From the NCBI GenBank assembly GCA_033032175.1, contig CM065321.1:17568501-17632500 (forward strand): a stretch of 64,000 nucleotides of DNA, in the 5' to 3' direction. The first letter of the stretch is position 1; every line of letters begins with the position of its first letter. Both the position numbers and the translations under genes were made by a program. Of the stretch, positions 1 to 12,542 are shown piece after piece. A model generated the notes under the pieces. The model was not told where the DNA came from and did not search any database. It worked only from the letters and a program-made list of their open reading frames with translations. This DNA is from Saturnia japonica. Its lineage: Eukaryota > Arthropoda > Insecta > Lepidoptera > Saturniidae.

Positions 1-3000
1 AAGCCTATAAAAAGGCTGACACTCAAATGCAGCTGCCGGAACACAAATAAAGTGCTTGGTAATAAATAGATTTTCAAAGTCTGAGAAAGATTATGTTGAT
101 GATGCTATCATAGTGAAGCTATTTTTCAACCCATTGTAATGCATATTAAAGTTGGAACGGCACGTTTGTTATGCGTTTTACAAACTACATCTTTCAAACC
201 GGAGCAAAGTAACAAGAGCACACTTATTTTACGACAAGATATTTTACCAAAGAGTGGCATCGTTATCACATCTCTACTAATAATGTACTCTCAACTAAAA
301 TAATAATATGTATAATAACTTAACTCTAAATACCTCTTAAAATCTAATACACTATGGCATATGTGAACAACTTTCATTGTAAACAAGTAATGATTATAGT
401 AAATGGACGATGAAAATCTAACAATTAAATAAAAAGAAATATATTAAGTGCGTGAATTTTAAATTTAGGAAGACTGGTGAAAGATATGTGGTATTGTAAG
501 TTAACTTCGTTATATCGCCTACACATTTTATTAATAGGACTATTCTCCGTTACATTATTGCTACAGAGGAGAACGCTAAACAATTGTTGATGTCTTACGG
601 AACGGAGTGGGCACCTTTATGTTGAGTATACCTAACAATTTTTGTTTTAAATTTGATGGTTTTGTGGACTATAAATGATAAATAATGGCTCTAAATTTTG
701 TTGTATATATGTGTGTCGCTACTTATCATGTAATAATAAAATAAATAAACGAAAATCTTTTCTCTAAAATCAACATGAAATAGGGATTTTAAAACTTGTG
801 AAAACATTAGGTGATAAATAATTAGTAGTTATTTAAAATATTAAGCAGAATAGGGACGCGACGCGTGCCCCGATGTTTCTCAGTTTTATTGACTGTTATT
901 GTGTCGTCGGGGTGAACGTAGTCGCTGCTCGACAGTTTCGTGTTTGTTTATTTGTTTACTTATTTCATACATAAATATATACACTCATAGTGATAACAAT
1001 GGAAAAGTTCTCATTAATTTGTACGTTGTTTAATTTGATACCAGCGACTTTGTTTGAATTTTTGCGCTTTTAACTTAGATCCGATTGAATTTATTTACAC
1101 AAAAACTAAAGGAGTGGCAGTTAAAAAAAAAAGAACTTTACCTGAAATTCTAAGTTCAACATTATTAAGTAAATTGTTGTGTATCTTAAACAAAGTATTG
1201 CGCTTTTTAAATTAATAAGGCTTTATAAATATAATGCAATAATAGCAAATCATTGTGCAACACAAACAAAGTATTGAGAAAGTCTACTAAGAACACTACA
1301 AAAATAAACAGAAAACTACTTTGCAATACCTGTTCGTTTTCTTTAAATAAAGTGAGCAAGCAGAGTTTCCGAAAGTTCAATGCTTATTACTAATTAGACA
1401 TTCATAGAATTACTTGTGTATCTAAATTGCATTTGTATTCTTCAAAACCAAAACATTGTCAAGACATTCCGTCGCCGACAGCAAAGATTTTGGTAAACAA
1501 GAATAAGCCAACACCCTCAACAAGAAGGATAAACGCTCCATTACAATTTAACTACAATTAAATTTTTTTGTTAAGTCCTCGGAGTCCAGAAAAATCAACA
1601 ACATGAGAACAGATTATCGAGAGGGAAGCAACAATAGCAGCTTCCTCTATCATCGGTACATAATATCTTTTAGGTCCAGTACTATGATGGAGTTTCTAGT
1701 TTTCAGCAATAAAAGAAAACCCGGTGACACTTAAAACAATATATCTACCGGTGAAGAGTCTAGAAGAATCCGCCCACGGTAGTCGTTTTTTTAAATAAAT
1801 ATTCTCAAGTTTGATTACCGTAATTTGCTTGTTTTTTAGGTGTTTAGGTAACACGGGTGCCTGAGAAATATTACTGACATACCGAAAAACTGTATATAGC
1901 TCATGAAATGTATTTTTTATTTATTTAAAGTATTTTAAATACAAACATGCTGTATTAAACACGAAGCAGTTCGCAAATCATTTACCATTCATCTACCATC
2001 CCATTGCCCGTAAACCAACTGTGAAACTAATATCGCTAAACCTCTTAATCTATATACATGTAGAAAAGTATTCTGTGCAAGTTTGCATTTTTGTTTTTCA
2101 TTATTTTCGATATTTGTAGAAATTCGGAAATATTTCGAAAGCTAAATTTAATATATCCTAAGCATTAATCAAATCAGATCGACTACAAATTTCATCATTC
2201 TCATCGGAAATTAAAATAAAGTCCTTCGGTTTAATTATTCTTCTTAACGGCTAAACTATAGGCAGTCGTTACTTTTAGTATGAACTTAATACCTTCAAAC
2301 TTATGTAAGGCTACAATGAAACAGTTCAGAATCAGGCAGCGCTAATGAAAACTCACTAAGCACTAAATCAATAGCAATTAACAACCAGTTTGGATATTTC
2401 ACTTACACATGTTGTACATGTACGTACCTACTCCTATGTAATTACATTTATAATCCGATTTCAGTAATTGCATGAATTTACAAACACGTAGGTACTTATT
2501 TACACTGAATTAGTTTGTATCACCCGAGTCGCAGAGATACGAAAAATTAAAAGAGATGCGATTAATTAAATAACATAAAATATTATCTAAGTATACCAGT
2601 TGAGTGGCAATACGTATTAGACCTCGGCTCCCTTTTTTTGAAGTGAAACATTTTTGCGCGCATGACGGTAAATTGTTTACGGATGAAACGCGTCACGAAG
2701 ATGTGGAACGTTTTGAGAGAGAGAGGGAGAGAGCGATTGAGAGAGAGTGAGAAAGGGCGAACGTAGCATGAAGCACGTAGCCATGGAGACAATGTGCGAA
2801 CAGTGACTTAATTTTATAAATAAACATTTTGTGATAAATTTGTAAATCATCGTATACTAAGCAGTTGTTCAGAATAACTAATATATTTGTTATCTTTTTG
2901 TTAATATACAATTTTTTATGTTAATTCGTTTGAAGGTTTAGGAAGTTTTAATATTTACAAATAATACGTGGCATTTTAATTTGTCGCTCGTCATTTAAAA

Positions 3001-3695
3001 ATTTATTAATATAGTTGTTGAGAATCGGACCTTCTTTAATTTCATTTTAATGTTTAACTTAAGAATATATACGTCAAATGTAATATGTATTTAAAGATCG
3101 CCAATTTTTTCCTGTTTCTCTCCTAAGCCCTAATCTTTCAAAAAAAACAGAGCTATCCGCAACAATACTATTTTTCATAAAACATAAATAAATATTAAAT
3201 TCTCTTTTCTAAATTTTAATTTTATTTAAATAATTTCTAATATTTAGTCTATAGTTAAATAATAATCCAAACACACCAACTACAAATTCAGGAACTACAA
3301 TAGAAGCTATTTTTACAATATATTTTGATAATGTTGAAACACGAACTTATATTACATATTTTACTTATCATAATACTTTAGTCACAACAATACCAACCAA
3401 TTAGAAATCGCATCAAATAATGTAGATATCGATGAAGTAAATTAAAATTAAATTTATAATTTGTATTAATATTCGACACTTTTCATATTTTAATGACAAT
3501 TAAATTCATTAAATTCCTAACATATCTTCCTTTTTCCCTCCCTCTAAGTCTCGGAAATCTAAAGCTTTAGATTAGTATAAAAAATATAAACGAGATTTAA
3601 AAATTTGTTTGCCAATGAAGTTTCACTTCTGACATCTGTACTTTGCACGCACGCACATTTCTTATTTTATATAGGGACGCGTTAAACCTCGATCT
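1..3695. other. AT-rich non-coding DNA, no gene seen
   Basis: No frame here resembles a known protein; the few 60-75-codon frames overlap low-complexity sequence. The only local signals are a purine-rich GA tract at 2715-2756, listed separately, and a less AT-rich patch at about 845-960. That patch contains an initiator-like TCAGTT at 880-885 but no convincing downstream element or coding exon, so I do not call a promoter. Confidence 0.6.
2715..2756. repeat. GA-rich simple repeat (GAGA-type)
   Basis: Imperfect run of GAGA dinucleotides broken by GGG and CGATT. Insect GAGA-factor proteins bind such tracts, so a regulatory role is possible, but the sequence alone shows only a microsatellite-like tract. 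Confidence 0.6.
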
Positions 3696-3910
3696 CAGCT
3701 GTTGGTAAGTGTAGATGAGGCGGACAATGGAACACGTTTACCTATCAAATACCTATTCACTCTTCGCTTGAAGGCTCCTAAGTTATAAGTAGGCGGGAAG
3801 ACAGACGCCGGGAGTGAGTTCTACTCCACAGCTGTTCGCATAAATAAGTGACGAAGCCAATCGTTCCATGTGAATTAAAATAACTTCTATCACATAGGGG
3901 TGAAACCCCT
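3696..3910 (-). pseudogene. LINE reverse-transcriptase C-terminal tail, degenerate
   Basis: On the minus strand the translation runs from a His-Pro-Tyr segment through NSLPASVFPPTYNLGAFKRR to a GKR ending. This is the type of C-terminus seen in non-LTR retrotransposon reverse transcriptases, where a WNSLP motif is followed by an FK.R.N segment. One frameshift separates the upstream HPY part from the NSLP part, and a stop lies just before NSLP. Nothing upstream (plus side) continues the RT domain, so it is a 5'-truncated dead copy. The clade cannot be assigned from so short a piece. Confidence 0.6.
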
Positions 3911-4875
3911 TACGTTATCTAGTAGTCCTGTAGTGGAACCGGTTGGTTAGAATTAAATTGTGTAAGTTTTTATAACTCCAAATATTCAATAATTACATCG
4001 AGTGATTTGGATTTGGAGAAAACAACGTGTCATCACCTTTAAGTGTGTAATTGTTTGCTATCATGTGATTTTTTTCTCAAATGCTTGCCTGTAACAAAAA
4101 AAGTTGAGTTAACATATTGAACTCTATGTCAAACTAAAATCAGGGCTCCGAACTGAAAAGTGTGCATTGAGTAAAAAAAAATTATGTGCGAAATAGTTAT
4201 ATGTAGCGACCCATGTCAAGAACGAACTTGCTAAAACATGTATTAAGTAAAATATTATTTGAAAATAAGTCCAATACATAAAGAAAACATTGATTTAAGT
4301 CTTATATATTCTATATATGTTCCATAAAAAATAATGATAAACCATTGAATTACTGAATGCGCAACTATTTAACGAGACCTTCCTGAGCGGCCTCACCCGA
4401 ACTGCAACGTTTTGCAATTTGGCGGCTACCTAGTAAGGAGTATACAACCGGCAACGCACGACGCTCGTCTGTTCCAATCTTGATATTCGCATGCACACCC
4501 ACTCGTGTGAAAGAGAGGGACAGAAAAACGCGCAATGCGTTTTGGCTATGTGACGATTTCTACAAGTCAACTCTTATCAGAAGCCGCGTTAAGGAATCTG
4601 AGTTAGGTACCTCGAGATTTCTTATGTGGCAGAGACCACATCTCAGCACCATAATGTAATCACTAACAACACACACTGGTCAAAGACATACGTCTTGAGA
4701 CACTACGGTATCTTGGACGAGAAGATGTTATGTAGCTTCCCAACCGCTGATCTGTTTCTCGAAGTTTGATCTACCTAACTGAATAGCTTGTTCTAGGTAA
4801 ACAACAACTTCAAGCGTAGTCTCTGATCTTTGCAAAAGTTGGCGCTACATTGACGTTCGACATAATATTCATCTT
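3911..4875. other. Non-coding, no gene seen
   Basis: Mixed sequence with a moderately GC-rich, apparently single-copy stretch at 4370-4620. No coding frame, RNA gene or within-window repeat was recognised. Confidence 0.5.
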
Positions 4876-5190
4876 GTCAAGTGTATTGCGTGCATGGAAG
4901 TCTGTGAGATTTGGCATGATTAAAGTTTATATGGAGAAGGAGTGCAGAAAGCTAAAATTTATCTATAATATCTGTCACTAATAAATTAAATAAATTAATA
5001 CTGCGAATCTTAATAAGAACAGTACCATTGTACTTAGACCTCCCAAAATATTGACATATTCACTCAATGAAAAGTGACAGCAAGTGATATAATATTCATT
5101 GTTTAGGTTCATACTGCAAATGTGAAACAGAAAATAGTCTATAATTAAAAAGTCGCTGGTCGAATTTCGATCATTGGGCGACCGCTAATA
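4876..5190 (+). mobile_element. Helitron-like repeat, family A copy 1
   Basis: One of five dispersed copies in the window (others at 31.7, 45.2, 54.9 and 63.2 kb). It shares a block beginning around GTATTGCGTGCATGGAAG, and a 3' end with a short stem (GGTCG...CGACC) a few bases before the terminus. In better copies the terminus is CTAGT; here it reads CTAAT. A hairpin followed by CTRR-T is the usual Helitron 3' signature. No RepHel protein is encoded, so it would be non-autonomous. The Helitron assignment is inference; the family itself is seen directly. Confidence 0.6.
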
Positions 5191-6774
5191 TAATGTAAAT
5201 ATATGTGTATAAAATATAATTTTATTAAAATTGTGTCGCTTATAACGAATTATTCCAGTCGGCAAATCGCTAACAACATGAGTTAAACAAATACATCATA
5301 CGTCCTCGTAACTTAGCGAATATGAAATTGAAACAATGTAAACCATACGTGACCACTTGCAATTGATCTTCCCCCGCCTTCTTAACTTCGGTAAAGTGGA
5401 CGGCAAAGGAGCGTAGAATTTATTTTATAGAGCTCCTTTTTATCTGGTATGGAAGAGTAGGTTACACTGAAGGAGTTTCTCAGTTTATGTGAAGTTTGTT
5501 TACGACGCTCGTTAATTTTCGATCAATATGATATTTTAACATTTATTTATCTCTGGTATGAAGTAGAACATGTAAATAGTTTTCAATTTAATTTTGTTAT
5601 ATTTTATAATTGCTATCTACTAAAAGTTATTATTAAACTCTATTACATTGTACTGTTGTAATATAGAGTCGACTGCCCTCTGCAAAATTCTAAAATGTAG
5701 TAGCGAGTCCATGCTACCACATTTACATTATGATATGAACTATTATTGTGAACACATTTCGACCTACTATTTATTACATACATTTATTCCTTATTGCATT
5801 CTTTCCGTTAATAACAAAAATAAAAAGTTAAAAAATCCGCATAATAATTTATTAAAACTTTGTATAATCTGTGTAGGTTTATAATCACTGCCACAAATCC
5901 TGCAAAATCAATTTTTCAGCCCACAAATCCGATATTACACTGAATAATAATAAAATCATGTCTTTATTACAATAATAAGTAACATATGTATCTTAAAAAA
6001 TGATAATTACAACTCGGTAAACAAAACTATGAAACACAATCTAAATTGATCATATTTATTACATTGAGCAGTATACGAACTAACGATCTCATTCCTGTAA
6101 CCACTTTCAACAACACAGCACAGGTAGATTAGTGCTTAGAATAATTTAAATCTTATTTGTGCCTTAAAAGTATGTTTTAGCGAGTTAGGGGCAAGGCGAA
6201 GGTCCCGTGCGACTAAAACTTTTTGTCTATGGTACAAGCTAAGGCGTTTTTAAACGGTCCGACTACGACTTTGAGAGTAGGCGAATTTTATTAACAAGTT
6301 TCAATATTTATTATGCCTATCCGAAAGTTGCTACAGTAATTAAGTCTTTATCAGTAAATACACGTCAGTATAAATACTATAAGCTATTAAAAGAAAAAGC
6401 AACAGAGACATTATTAATTATTTTACAAATTTAAAAACAATATTTAAATCTATAAAATAAATAAATACCACACTTTAATTATTACTACACATGCACACAA
6501 AAAATGCTTAAGTATATTAAAAAAAAAAATAAACAAAATTAGTCACAGTTTCGTCACAAACATAAAAAATAAAAATTTCGTAATCGTATAGTAATTAAAA
6601 TCAACGTTCTTTCTTTTTTTTTAAATTTCTCAGAACTTTTAAAACTATTAAATAGCGCTATCTAATTAATCCTGGAAAATATATACATTTTTGTGTAATA
6701 CAATTACATTATACTAATAATGAAAATTACTTAAAAATAATGTAATTTGAATCAATTTCGTATTATTTCACTTT
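5191..6774. other. AT-rich non-coding DNA, no gene seen
   Basis: A 78-codon frame at 5648-5884 has no recognisable domain and AT-driven composition, so it is treated as chance. No repeat matching the rest of the window was noticed. Confidence 0.5.
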
Positions 6775-7306
6775 AAACATCTATGTCCAAAAAGTATCCG
6801 ACCTGTATCTGTAACTTCGCACAGGCATTATTTTTCACCATACCGCTCATAGCATCCTTCGAAGTAGTCCCCTTTCGATTGAACAAAATGGTTCCATCGG
6901 TGCTTCCACGTACTGATGCAGTTCTGGTAATCGGTTTTCGAAATGCCCATAAGTACACGCGTCGCTTTCGTTTCAACCTTCTTTCTGTCGTTATGCAGGT
7001 GTCTATTGGGCGGCATTTTTAGTTTTGGGAACTGCCAATAGTCGCATGGGGCTTTGTCGGAACTGTACGGAGGCTGAAGAAGTTGTTTAATATTGTAGTT
7101 CGCTAAAAACTGTTGCACGAGGATCGATGAATGCGCTGGCGCGTTATCATGGTGGAGGCGCCAGTCGCCGCTCGCCCAAACACTCGTTCGACAGTTTTTG
7201 AATCGCCCGTATAACTCTTTTATTTGAGTTTTGCCTATACAAGCATCTTTAAAGGCCTCCTGCATCATTTCGATTGTCTCTTTCCTAGTTTTGGGACACA
7301 TCTCGT
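6775..7306 (-). pseudogene. Internally deleted mariner transposase remnant
   Basis: A 157-codon minus-strand frame joins two separate parts of a mariner transposase. The first is the N-terminal helix-turn-helix region (a MMQEAF...QIKELYGRFK.CRTSV pattern). It runs straight into the catalytic core with HHDNAPAH. The middle of the protein, including the first catalytic Asp, is missing. The second and third catalytic Asp (HDN and CDY) are separated by exactly 34 residues, the DD34D spacing of mariner, although the usual SPDLAP is altered to SSDKAP. The C-terminus GDYFEG is present. Just beyond the stop, at about 6783-6802, is a sequence resembling a mariner terminal repeat. On the upstream side the element is interrupted by jockey-like copy 1, whose target duplication lies in the mariner sequence. 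It cannot be a functional transposase. Confidence 0.85.
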
Positions 7307-7317
7307 ATTTACAATAT
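7307..7317. repeat. Target-site duplication of jockey-like copy 1, 3' side
   Basis: ATTTACAATAT (plus strand) directly abuts the T-tract that is the poly-A tail of the minus-strand element. It matches the 11 bases at 13341-13351 perfectly. Confidence 0.85.
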
Positions 7318-7858
7318 TTTTTTTATTTTTTTTTTGAATTGACTACACTGTTAGCCTTAGGGGCCCTATCGTCAAACAGAGCCGCTGCGGCTTTTACAGC
7401 TTCACCGGACTTGGGGGCGAGCGCTTAGGGCACTCAGCCGCGAAAGTTTGTGACGACCCGCACGAGGGTGCCAGAGTGGCCGAACCTCGGCTCGGGCGGT
7501 CGTCGTGAATGCGAAAAAGTCGCGATCTAACTAATTCCTTAATCCTAAGAGAATTCGAACTAACTAATATATACTCATATGCACGTTCCCCTCCTCCTGG
7601 GAGGAAGGAGTGGACCATGCGTATGTGTATTTAATAATCGGAATGGTTTTTCTACACTAACTAGCGCATTAGTCTAACTAGCGCAAAAAAAGAAAAAAAA
7701 AGGTCCCTTACAGAGCCTATGTACCTGTGTACACTACACATGTGTGTGTTCATACGTGTGTAATATTGTGTGTGGGTAACTAAGTGTTGCACGTATAGTG
7801 TCACTTTGTATCGCGCGGGCGGCTGCCTGATCCAAGGGTTTCACACCGAGGAACGGAC

Positions 7859-10744
7859 CTAGGCTTGGGTTGCCGCTAGAGAGTGTGGACGTGACGGGTG
7901 TGCGGGAGCGAAGTTAACCGCCCGTCCTCTGCGGAGAGAACGGTGGTTACGCGGGCGTGGGCGGTTGCACGCTCTGTTTGGAGAGACGGTGGCGTAGAAC
8001 GCGTTAGCTGCTTCGGTTTGGTCGGGCGGGTCAGTGAATATATTACGCGGCCGGCGTTTTCTCCGGCAGGCGTTGGGGTCGGGAACATATGAAGCTGCCG
8101 CTTTTATTAGGGGATTCGCGTGGTTCGATGCAGTGTCGAAGTAGGAGCGAGAAAGGTGTTTGACATAGGCATGTATCGAAGGAAGGTCCATATCTCTATG
8201 GAGATCCTCCATACAAACATACCTAGGGGCGCCGGTAAGGCGGTGAAGAAACCTATTCTGGATGGCTTGTAAGCTTTTCCAATTATATCTTGACATATGT
8301 GCGAACACAACGCAGCTATATGTCATAATCGGTCGGATACACATCTTGTAGAGCGTAAGCTTGTGTCTCGTGGACATTTTGCTTGCAGCACATAACAGAG
8401 GATGCAATCGGGCGACGGTCCAGGCGGCCCTTTTCCTAACCAGAGTGGTGTGGCGTATAAAGGAGAGTCTACTATCTAGGGTTACACCTAGATATTTTGT
8501 CTCCTTTACCCTGGGGATCGGATTACCGAAGAGTTCAAGGGGATGATCCTTGTGTTTTTTCGGTATCTGTGAGGCGGTTTAGTCGAAGAGCACCGCTGCG
8601 CTCTTCGTGGGGTTTATGGCTATTCGCCAGTCGTTAAACCACTTCCCGTGAGTGGTCACGGCTCTTTGGATTCTACATTTGAGGTTTCTCGTTTGCCTTT
8701 GAGAGGAGTATAAACTGTATCGTCAGCGTATAAGCCTACCTCAACTTTCTCATGAAGTTTCGGTAAGTCATTGACGTACAGATTGAAGAGGCTATGAGCC
8801 AGGATGGAACCTTGGGGGACGCCTGAGCGTATGGGATGGGGTGTCGATAGTTCACCTTCCACTCTGTAGCGAAAGGTGCGGTCTTTGAGGTAATCGCGGA
8901 TGATTTTAACTAATCTATCGGGGACTTCGCGGGAGTACAGCTTATAGACTAATCCTTCGTACCAGACCTTATCAAAGGCCTTGGCTGGCTACGTCGAAAA
9001 AGACTGCCAGTGTACGACGGGGTTTATATAGCTCGGAAAAGTTAAACAAAATGTGCTCCGTGAGGCGGTGCACTTGATGCGTGCAAGAGTGTCTAGCACG
9101 AAAACCGAATTGCTCAGGCGGATAGAGGTTTTTCTCCTCTATTACGGATTTGAGACGGTTCAGAAGGATCCGCTCATAGATTTTACCTAGGGTATTTAGA
9201 AGACTGATAGGGCGGTAGCTGTCGGGAAGCGACGTGCTCTTGCCGGGCTTGTGAATACCTATGACAATGGCCGTTTTCCAGACGGCTGGAAAATGGCAGT
9301 TGGCTATGGCTACATTGAAGATGCAGACCAATAGAGCTATGAGGTGATCGGGAAGAAGTTTGAGTACTTCGTTCCTGATCCCGTCGGGACCTGGTGACTT
9401 TCTAAGCTTAAGGCTTTTGAGAATGGCAGAGATTTCCTCAGAAGTGACTGGGGACAGGGATTCTGATGCCGGGAGCTTATTCAGCTCCCCCACGCGGGCT
9501 TCGATATTTCTGATTCGGTCGGTGTTTCCTTTGACGCTGTTCGGGGAGCACTGGCTCTCCAAACAAGCGGCAAGGCACTCCGCCATGTCGATGGTATCGA
9601 ACGCGGGTGTAGTGCCGGGACCCCTTTCGAGGGGGGGCATACGAGGGTGGGGTTGTATTTTAAGAGCGTGGGCTACTTTCCAGTAAGTCAGATGTGACGG
9701 CCTTAGCCCTTCGACTAAGGTGTCCCATCTGTGACTTTTGAGCTTGGTTATACGGGCTTTAACCGCTCTCTAGAGTGCGCGTAATCGTGCGCGGTTTGCT
9801 TCGGTCGGATAAGAGTCATGCGCACGAGTCGCAGCGTTCTTTTCCGTCATCAACGCTCGCACGTCGGCAGGGAGTACAAAGCGGCGATCGTTCGCCGCTT
9901 CGACCTCTCTCGAGGCCTCTCCGATGCCGACTTCTCTCGCGAGATCTACGTGCGCAACTGACTCCAATACGTCCGGGACCCTAACGAGACTGGGCGAGGA
10001 CTGCCTATCTGCGAGGTAGTGTTTTAATTTGGCATAGTCAACCGATGTGACTGAAGGAGGGCTGGAGTCATCTAGTTGTCCTAGCTGTAAGATGACCGGG
10101 CGATGGTCAGAATCGAGTTCGTGTACGACCCGAATGAGTCGTACCTGAAGCGCGATATTTTTCAGGAGGGCTATGTCAAGCACTGTCGGTGTACAGTGAT
10201 CTTGAAAGTGGGTGGGAGTGGGAGGCGCTATGACGTCAAAGTTTAACTCGTCCGACAACCCTTCGAGAAGAACCCCATTGCTGGAGTCTCTCCAATTGTT
10301 GAAGGACGTGTGTCCACCGTTGAGGTCACCTGCGATAATGTCCGATGTGCCGAGCGAGAGTAGCTTCTCTAGGTCAGACCTGAGAGGTACTTTCGTCGGT
10401 GAGAGGTACACGGATACGATCGTTATGGACGGATGATCGGTCATTCCTAGTCTACACACGGATACTTCCATATTGGTAAGTATCGGAGGATCTACCGGCA
10501 TGCAATACAACGAGCGCTTGTAGTAAATGAGAGTGCCGCCCCCTCGACCGTCACGGTCATTTCTAACAATGTTGTAGTTTGCGATACTCGGATTGTGTTT
10601 ACCACGCTTTAAGAGCGTTTCCTGTACTAAGAGAACGTCTATTTAGTGATCTTTAAGATAAGTCGCGACGAGATCACGCTGCGGATATAAGTTCCGCGCA
10701 TTAAAAAAAGAGATGTTTAAACCTCTTGGATTGAGCCTAGCCAT
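7859..10744 (-). pseudogene. ORF2 (endonuclease-reverse transcriptase) pseudogene of jockey-like copy 1
   Basis: Translation on the minus strand follows copy 2 ORF2 along its whole length, but in pieces. The start is ATG at 10742-10744, overlapping the ORF1 stop by eight bases (ATGGCTAG). An in-frame stop at 10643-10645 (TAA where copy 2 has CAA) cuts the endonuclease after about 33 codons. A long open part (10510-9770) keeps GDLN and SDHRP motifs. Further breaks follow at about 9770, 8972 and 8656, and a C-terminal piece occupies 8407-7859. An in-frame loss removes several residues before the VGIGEASREV segment. The RT YADDT segment survives near 8720, but in a broken frame. The protein would have nicked the target DNA and reverse-transcribed the element RNA. 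Confidence 0.9.
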
Positions 10745-12542
10745 TGAGAGGCCTGAGGTTGGCGGCTTCACGATCGAGACGCTGTAGCGTCTCTACGAGC
10801 CGGGGAAAGGCAGCTATGGTTTCGACGAAACCGTACTGCTTCATATGGGCCTTGTATGCGAGGACCTCGCGTATCTCATGCTCACGAATGAGCGATAGCA
10901 TGAGGTCATCCATTGTGGTGGCGCGGGACGCAGGAGCGCGGGGCGCTGGAGCGCGGGGCGCGGGGATGTCCATAGCCATGAGGGGTTGTGGTTTGGGGGC
11001 CCATGCGTTCTGAGTCGAACGCACGGGTTTGGGCTGCACCTGGGGTGCGGGGGGGCCTACGGTAGCCTGAGTGCGGCGGGGGGCAGGGAGGGACGGAAAC
11101 ACCTCTGGATTGAGCAGAGGTTGTGCCCGGAATCTTGAGACAGGGGGTGCCCTCTGAGGGGCAGCCTGCCAAGGGCGGCGAGAGTGCGTGGTGCGCGGGG
11201 CCTTGGGGCATCCGCGATAGTTCGCGGGATGTCCCTCCTCCCTGCATAGTACGCAGCTCGGGGGGGTGGTAGAGTCACGCTGACGCGTGCACTCCCTGGT
11301 TGGGTGGTCCTCAAGGCACTTAACGCACCTCGGACGTAGAAAACAGTTGCGGGCGGAGTGCCCGTACAACTGACAGTTGTGGCATTGGGAGGGCTTCGAA
11401 TTTTTATGTGGAGGCTCTACGGATATGCCGGAGAGCTCGCATACTTTTGCTAAGTTGAATATTTTTTTGCCCTCAGGCGTCTTGTCAAGAATTAATACGA
11501 GCATTTGAAGGGCTCGTTTGTCTTTATTATACATCCGATGTACTTCTCGGATGGGGAATTTTTGGTCTTCGAGGGAGGCGAAGACTTCCTCGGGTGCGAT
11601 TTCGACGGGGATACGTCTAAGCACAACCCTCAGAACTCGCTCCTCTTCGAGGGCGTAAGTGTAGTATGGTATATTCCTACTACGGAGGAGGGTGGTCAGT
11701 TTGCGATGGCAGTTTGGCGTGCTCATCGTCAGGGAGATACCGGTCGCGATATTACGCGCCTTGTCGTATCCTATTTTGAGCAATTTAAGCTCCTTTGTCA
11801 ACTTTGTCCAGACAGTTTTGTCGTGGATAATAATCGGAGGGGGTTTTTGCTTTTTACCGACGACCGGTTCGTCGGTATTTGAGGAGGGTGCGGGGGCGGC
11901 GGAGCCGTTTGCCGTTTTGGCAGTCTTTGCCGCGTTTTGCTCAACGGGGCTGTCACGGGGCGGGCGTTTGCGGGATTTGACGACCGTGAAGTCGTCATTG
12001 TCCGCGGCAGCTTCGGTCGGGATTATGACCGGTTCTCGGAAGTGGAGCGAGAATTCCATTTCCGAGGAGGGGGTTGGGCTTACTGGGGCGTCCATGTCTG
12101 TTTCGACTGGAAGGGCCGAAAAAGAGTTGGATAGGGATGTTGATGTTGTTGCCGCGGGGGCAACGGGTTTAGCGGGGCGGCCATAGGGACCGGAGGTAAA
12201 AGATCGCTGTTGCGATTTCGCTCGGGACTTAATAGGGGCGTGGCTCGCACTTGCGAGGTTAGTGGGGTGGGGGTACTCGGTCACAGGTACCAAGGCGGGT
12301 CGCGTGAAACCGGGGGGCGTGGCGGCGGGTGAGATTGCGGCGGAGGTGGAGGGGATGGCGTGCGCGGCATCCGCGCTCTGATTGGTCGATGGCGAACGTA
12401 GCGAGTCCGCCATCTGTGCCCTGCTGACATAGTCGTTGCTTTGCGCGGGCATATGCAACGATATGTAATTAATTAGGCGCTGGTGTTCGGCTTCCAGCTG
12501 CCTAAATTTAACTTCTAATTCCGCGAGTTTTAATTCGGCCAT
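10737..12542 (-). CDS. ORF1 Gag-like nucleic-acid-binding protein of jockey-like copy 1
   Basis: 601 codons, uninterrupted. The N-terminus (about residues 1-40) is charged and heptad-like, suggesting a short coiled coil. Residues about 60-240 are Ala/Pro/Ser-rich and probably disordered. Residues about 250-370 match the conserved region that precedes the zinc knuckles in insect jockey-type ORF1 proteins (RVLRVVLRRIPVE, FPIREVHRMY). Three CCHC-type knuckles follow at about residues 386-445: C-x2-C-x4-H-x4-C (CHNCQLYGHSARNC), then CVKC...H...C and CVLC...H...C. Such proteins coat element RNA and form the ribonucleoprotein needed for retrotransposition. The ATG at 12542 is the first in frame after an upstream GC-rich leader. 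The frame stays open although ORF2 is dead; that may be chance or recent decay. Confidence 0.9.
   Translation of the reverse strand: MAELKLAELEVKFRQLEAEHQRLINYISLHMPAQSNDYVSRAQMADSLRSPSTNQSADAAHAIPSTSAAISPAATPPGFTRPALVPVTEYPHPTNLASASHAPIKSRAKSQQRSFTSGPYGRPAKPVAPAATTSTSLSNSFSALPVETDMDAPVSPTPSSEMEFSLHFREPVIIPTEAAADNDDFTVVKSRKRPPRDSPVEQNAAKTAKTANGSAAPAPSSNTDEPVVGKKQKPPPIIIHDKTVWTKLTKELKLLKIGYDKARNIATGISLTMSTPNCHRKLTTLLRSRNIPYYTYALEEERVLRVVLRRIPVEIAPEEVFASLEDQKFPIREVHRMYNKDKRALQMLVLILDKTPEGKKIFNLAKVCELSGISVEPPHKNSKPSQCHNCQLYGHSARNCFLRPRCVKCLEDHPTRECTRQRDSTTPPSCVLCREEGHPANYRGCPKAPRTTHSRRPWQAAPQRAPPVSRFRAQPLLNPEVFPSLPAPRRTQATVGPPAPQVQPKPVRSTQNAWAPKPQPLMAMDIPAPRAPAPRAPASRATTMDDLMLSLIREHEIREVLAYKAHMKQYGFVETIAAFPRLVETLQRLDREAANLRPLNG

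Noticed and set aside
860..1075. Initiator-like TCAGTT and a 24-codon frame downstream
   Set aside because: No supporting downstream promoter element, exon or conservation evidence; motif too common.
6783..7022. 79-codon plus-strand frame
   Set aside because: Antisense of the mariner remnant at 6775-7306.
11505..12186. Plus-strand frames of 125 and 164 codons
   Set aside because: Antisense shadows of ORF1 of jockey-like copy 1 in GC-rich sequence.
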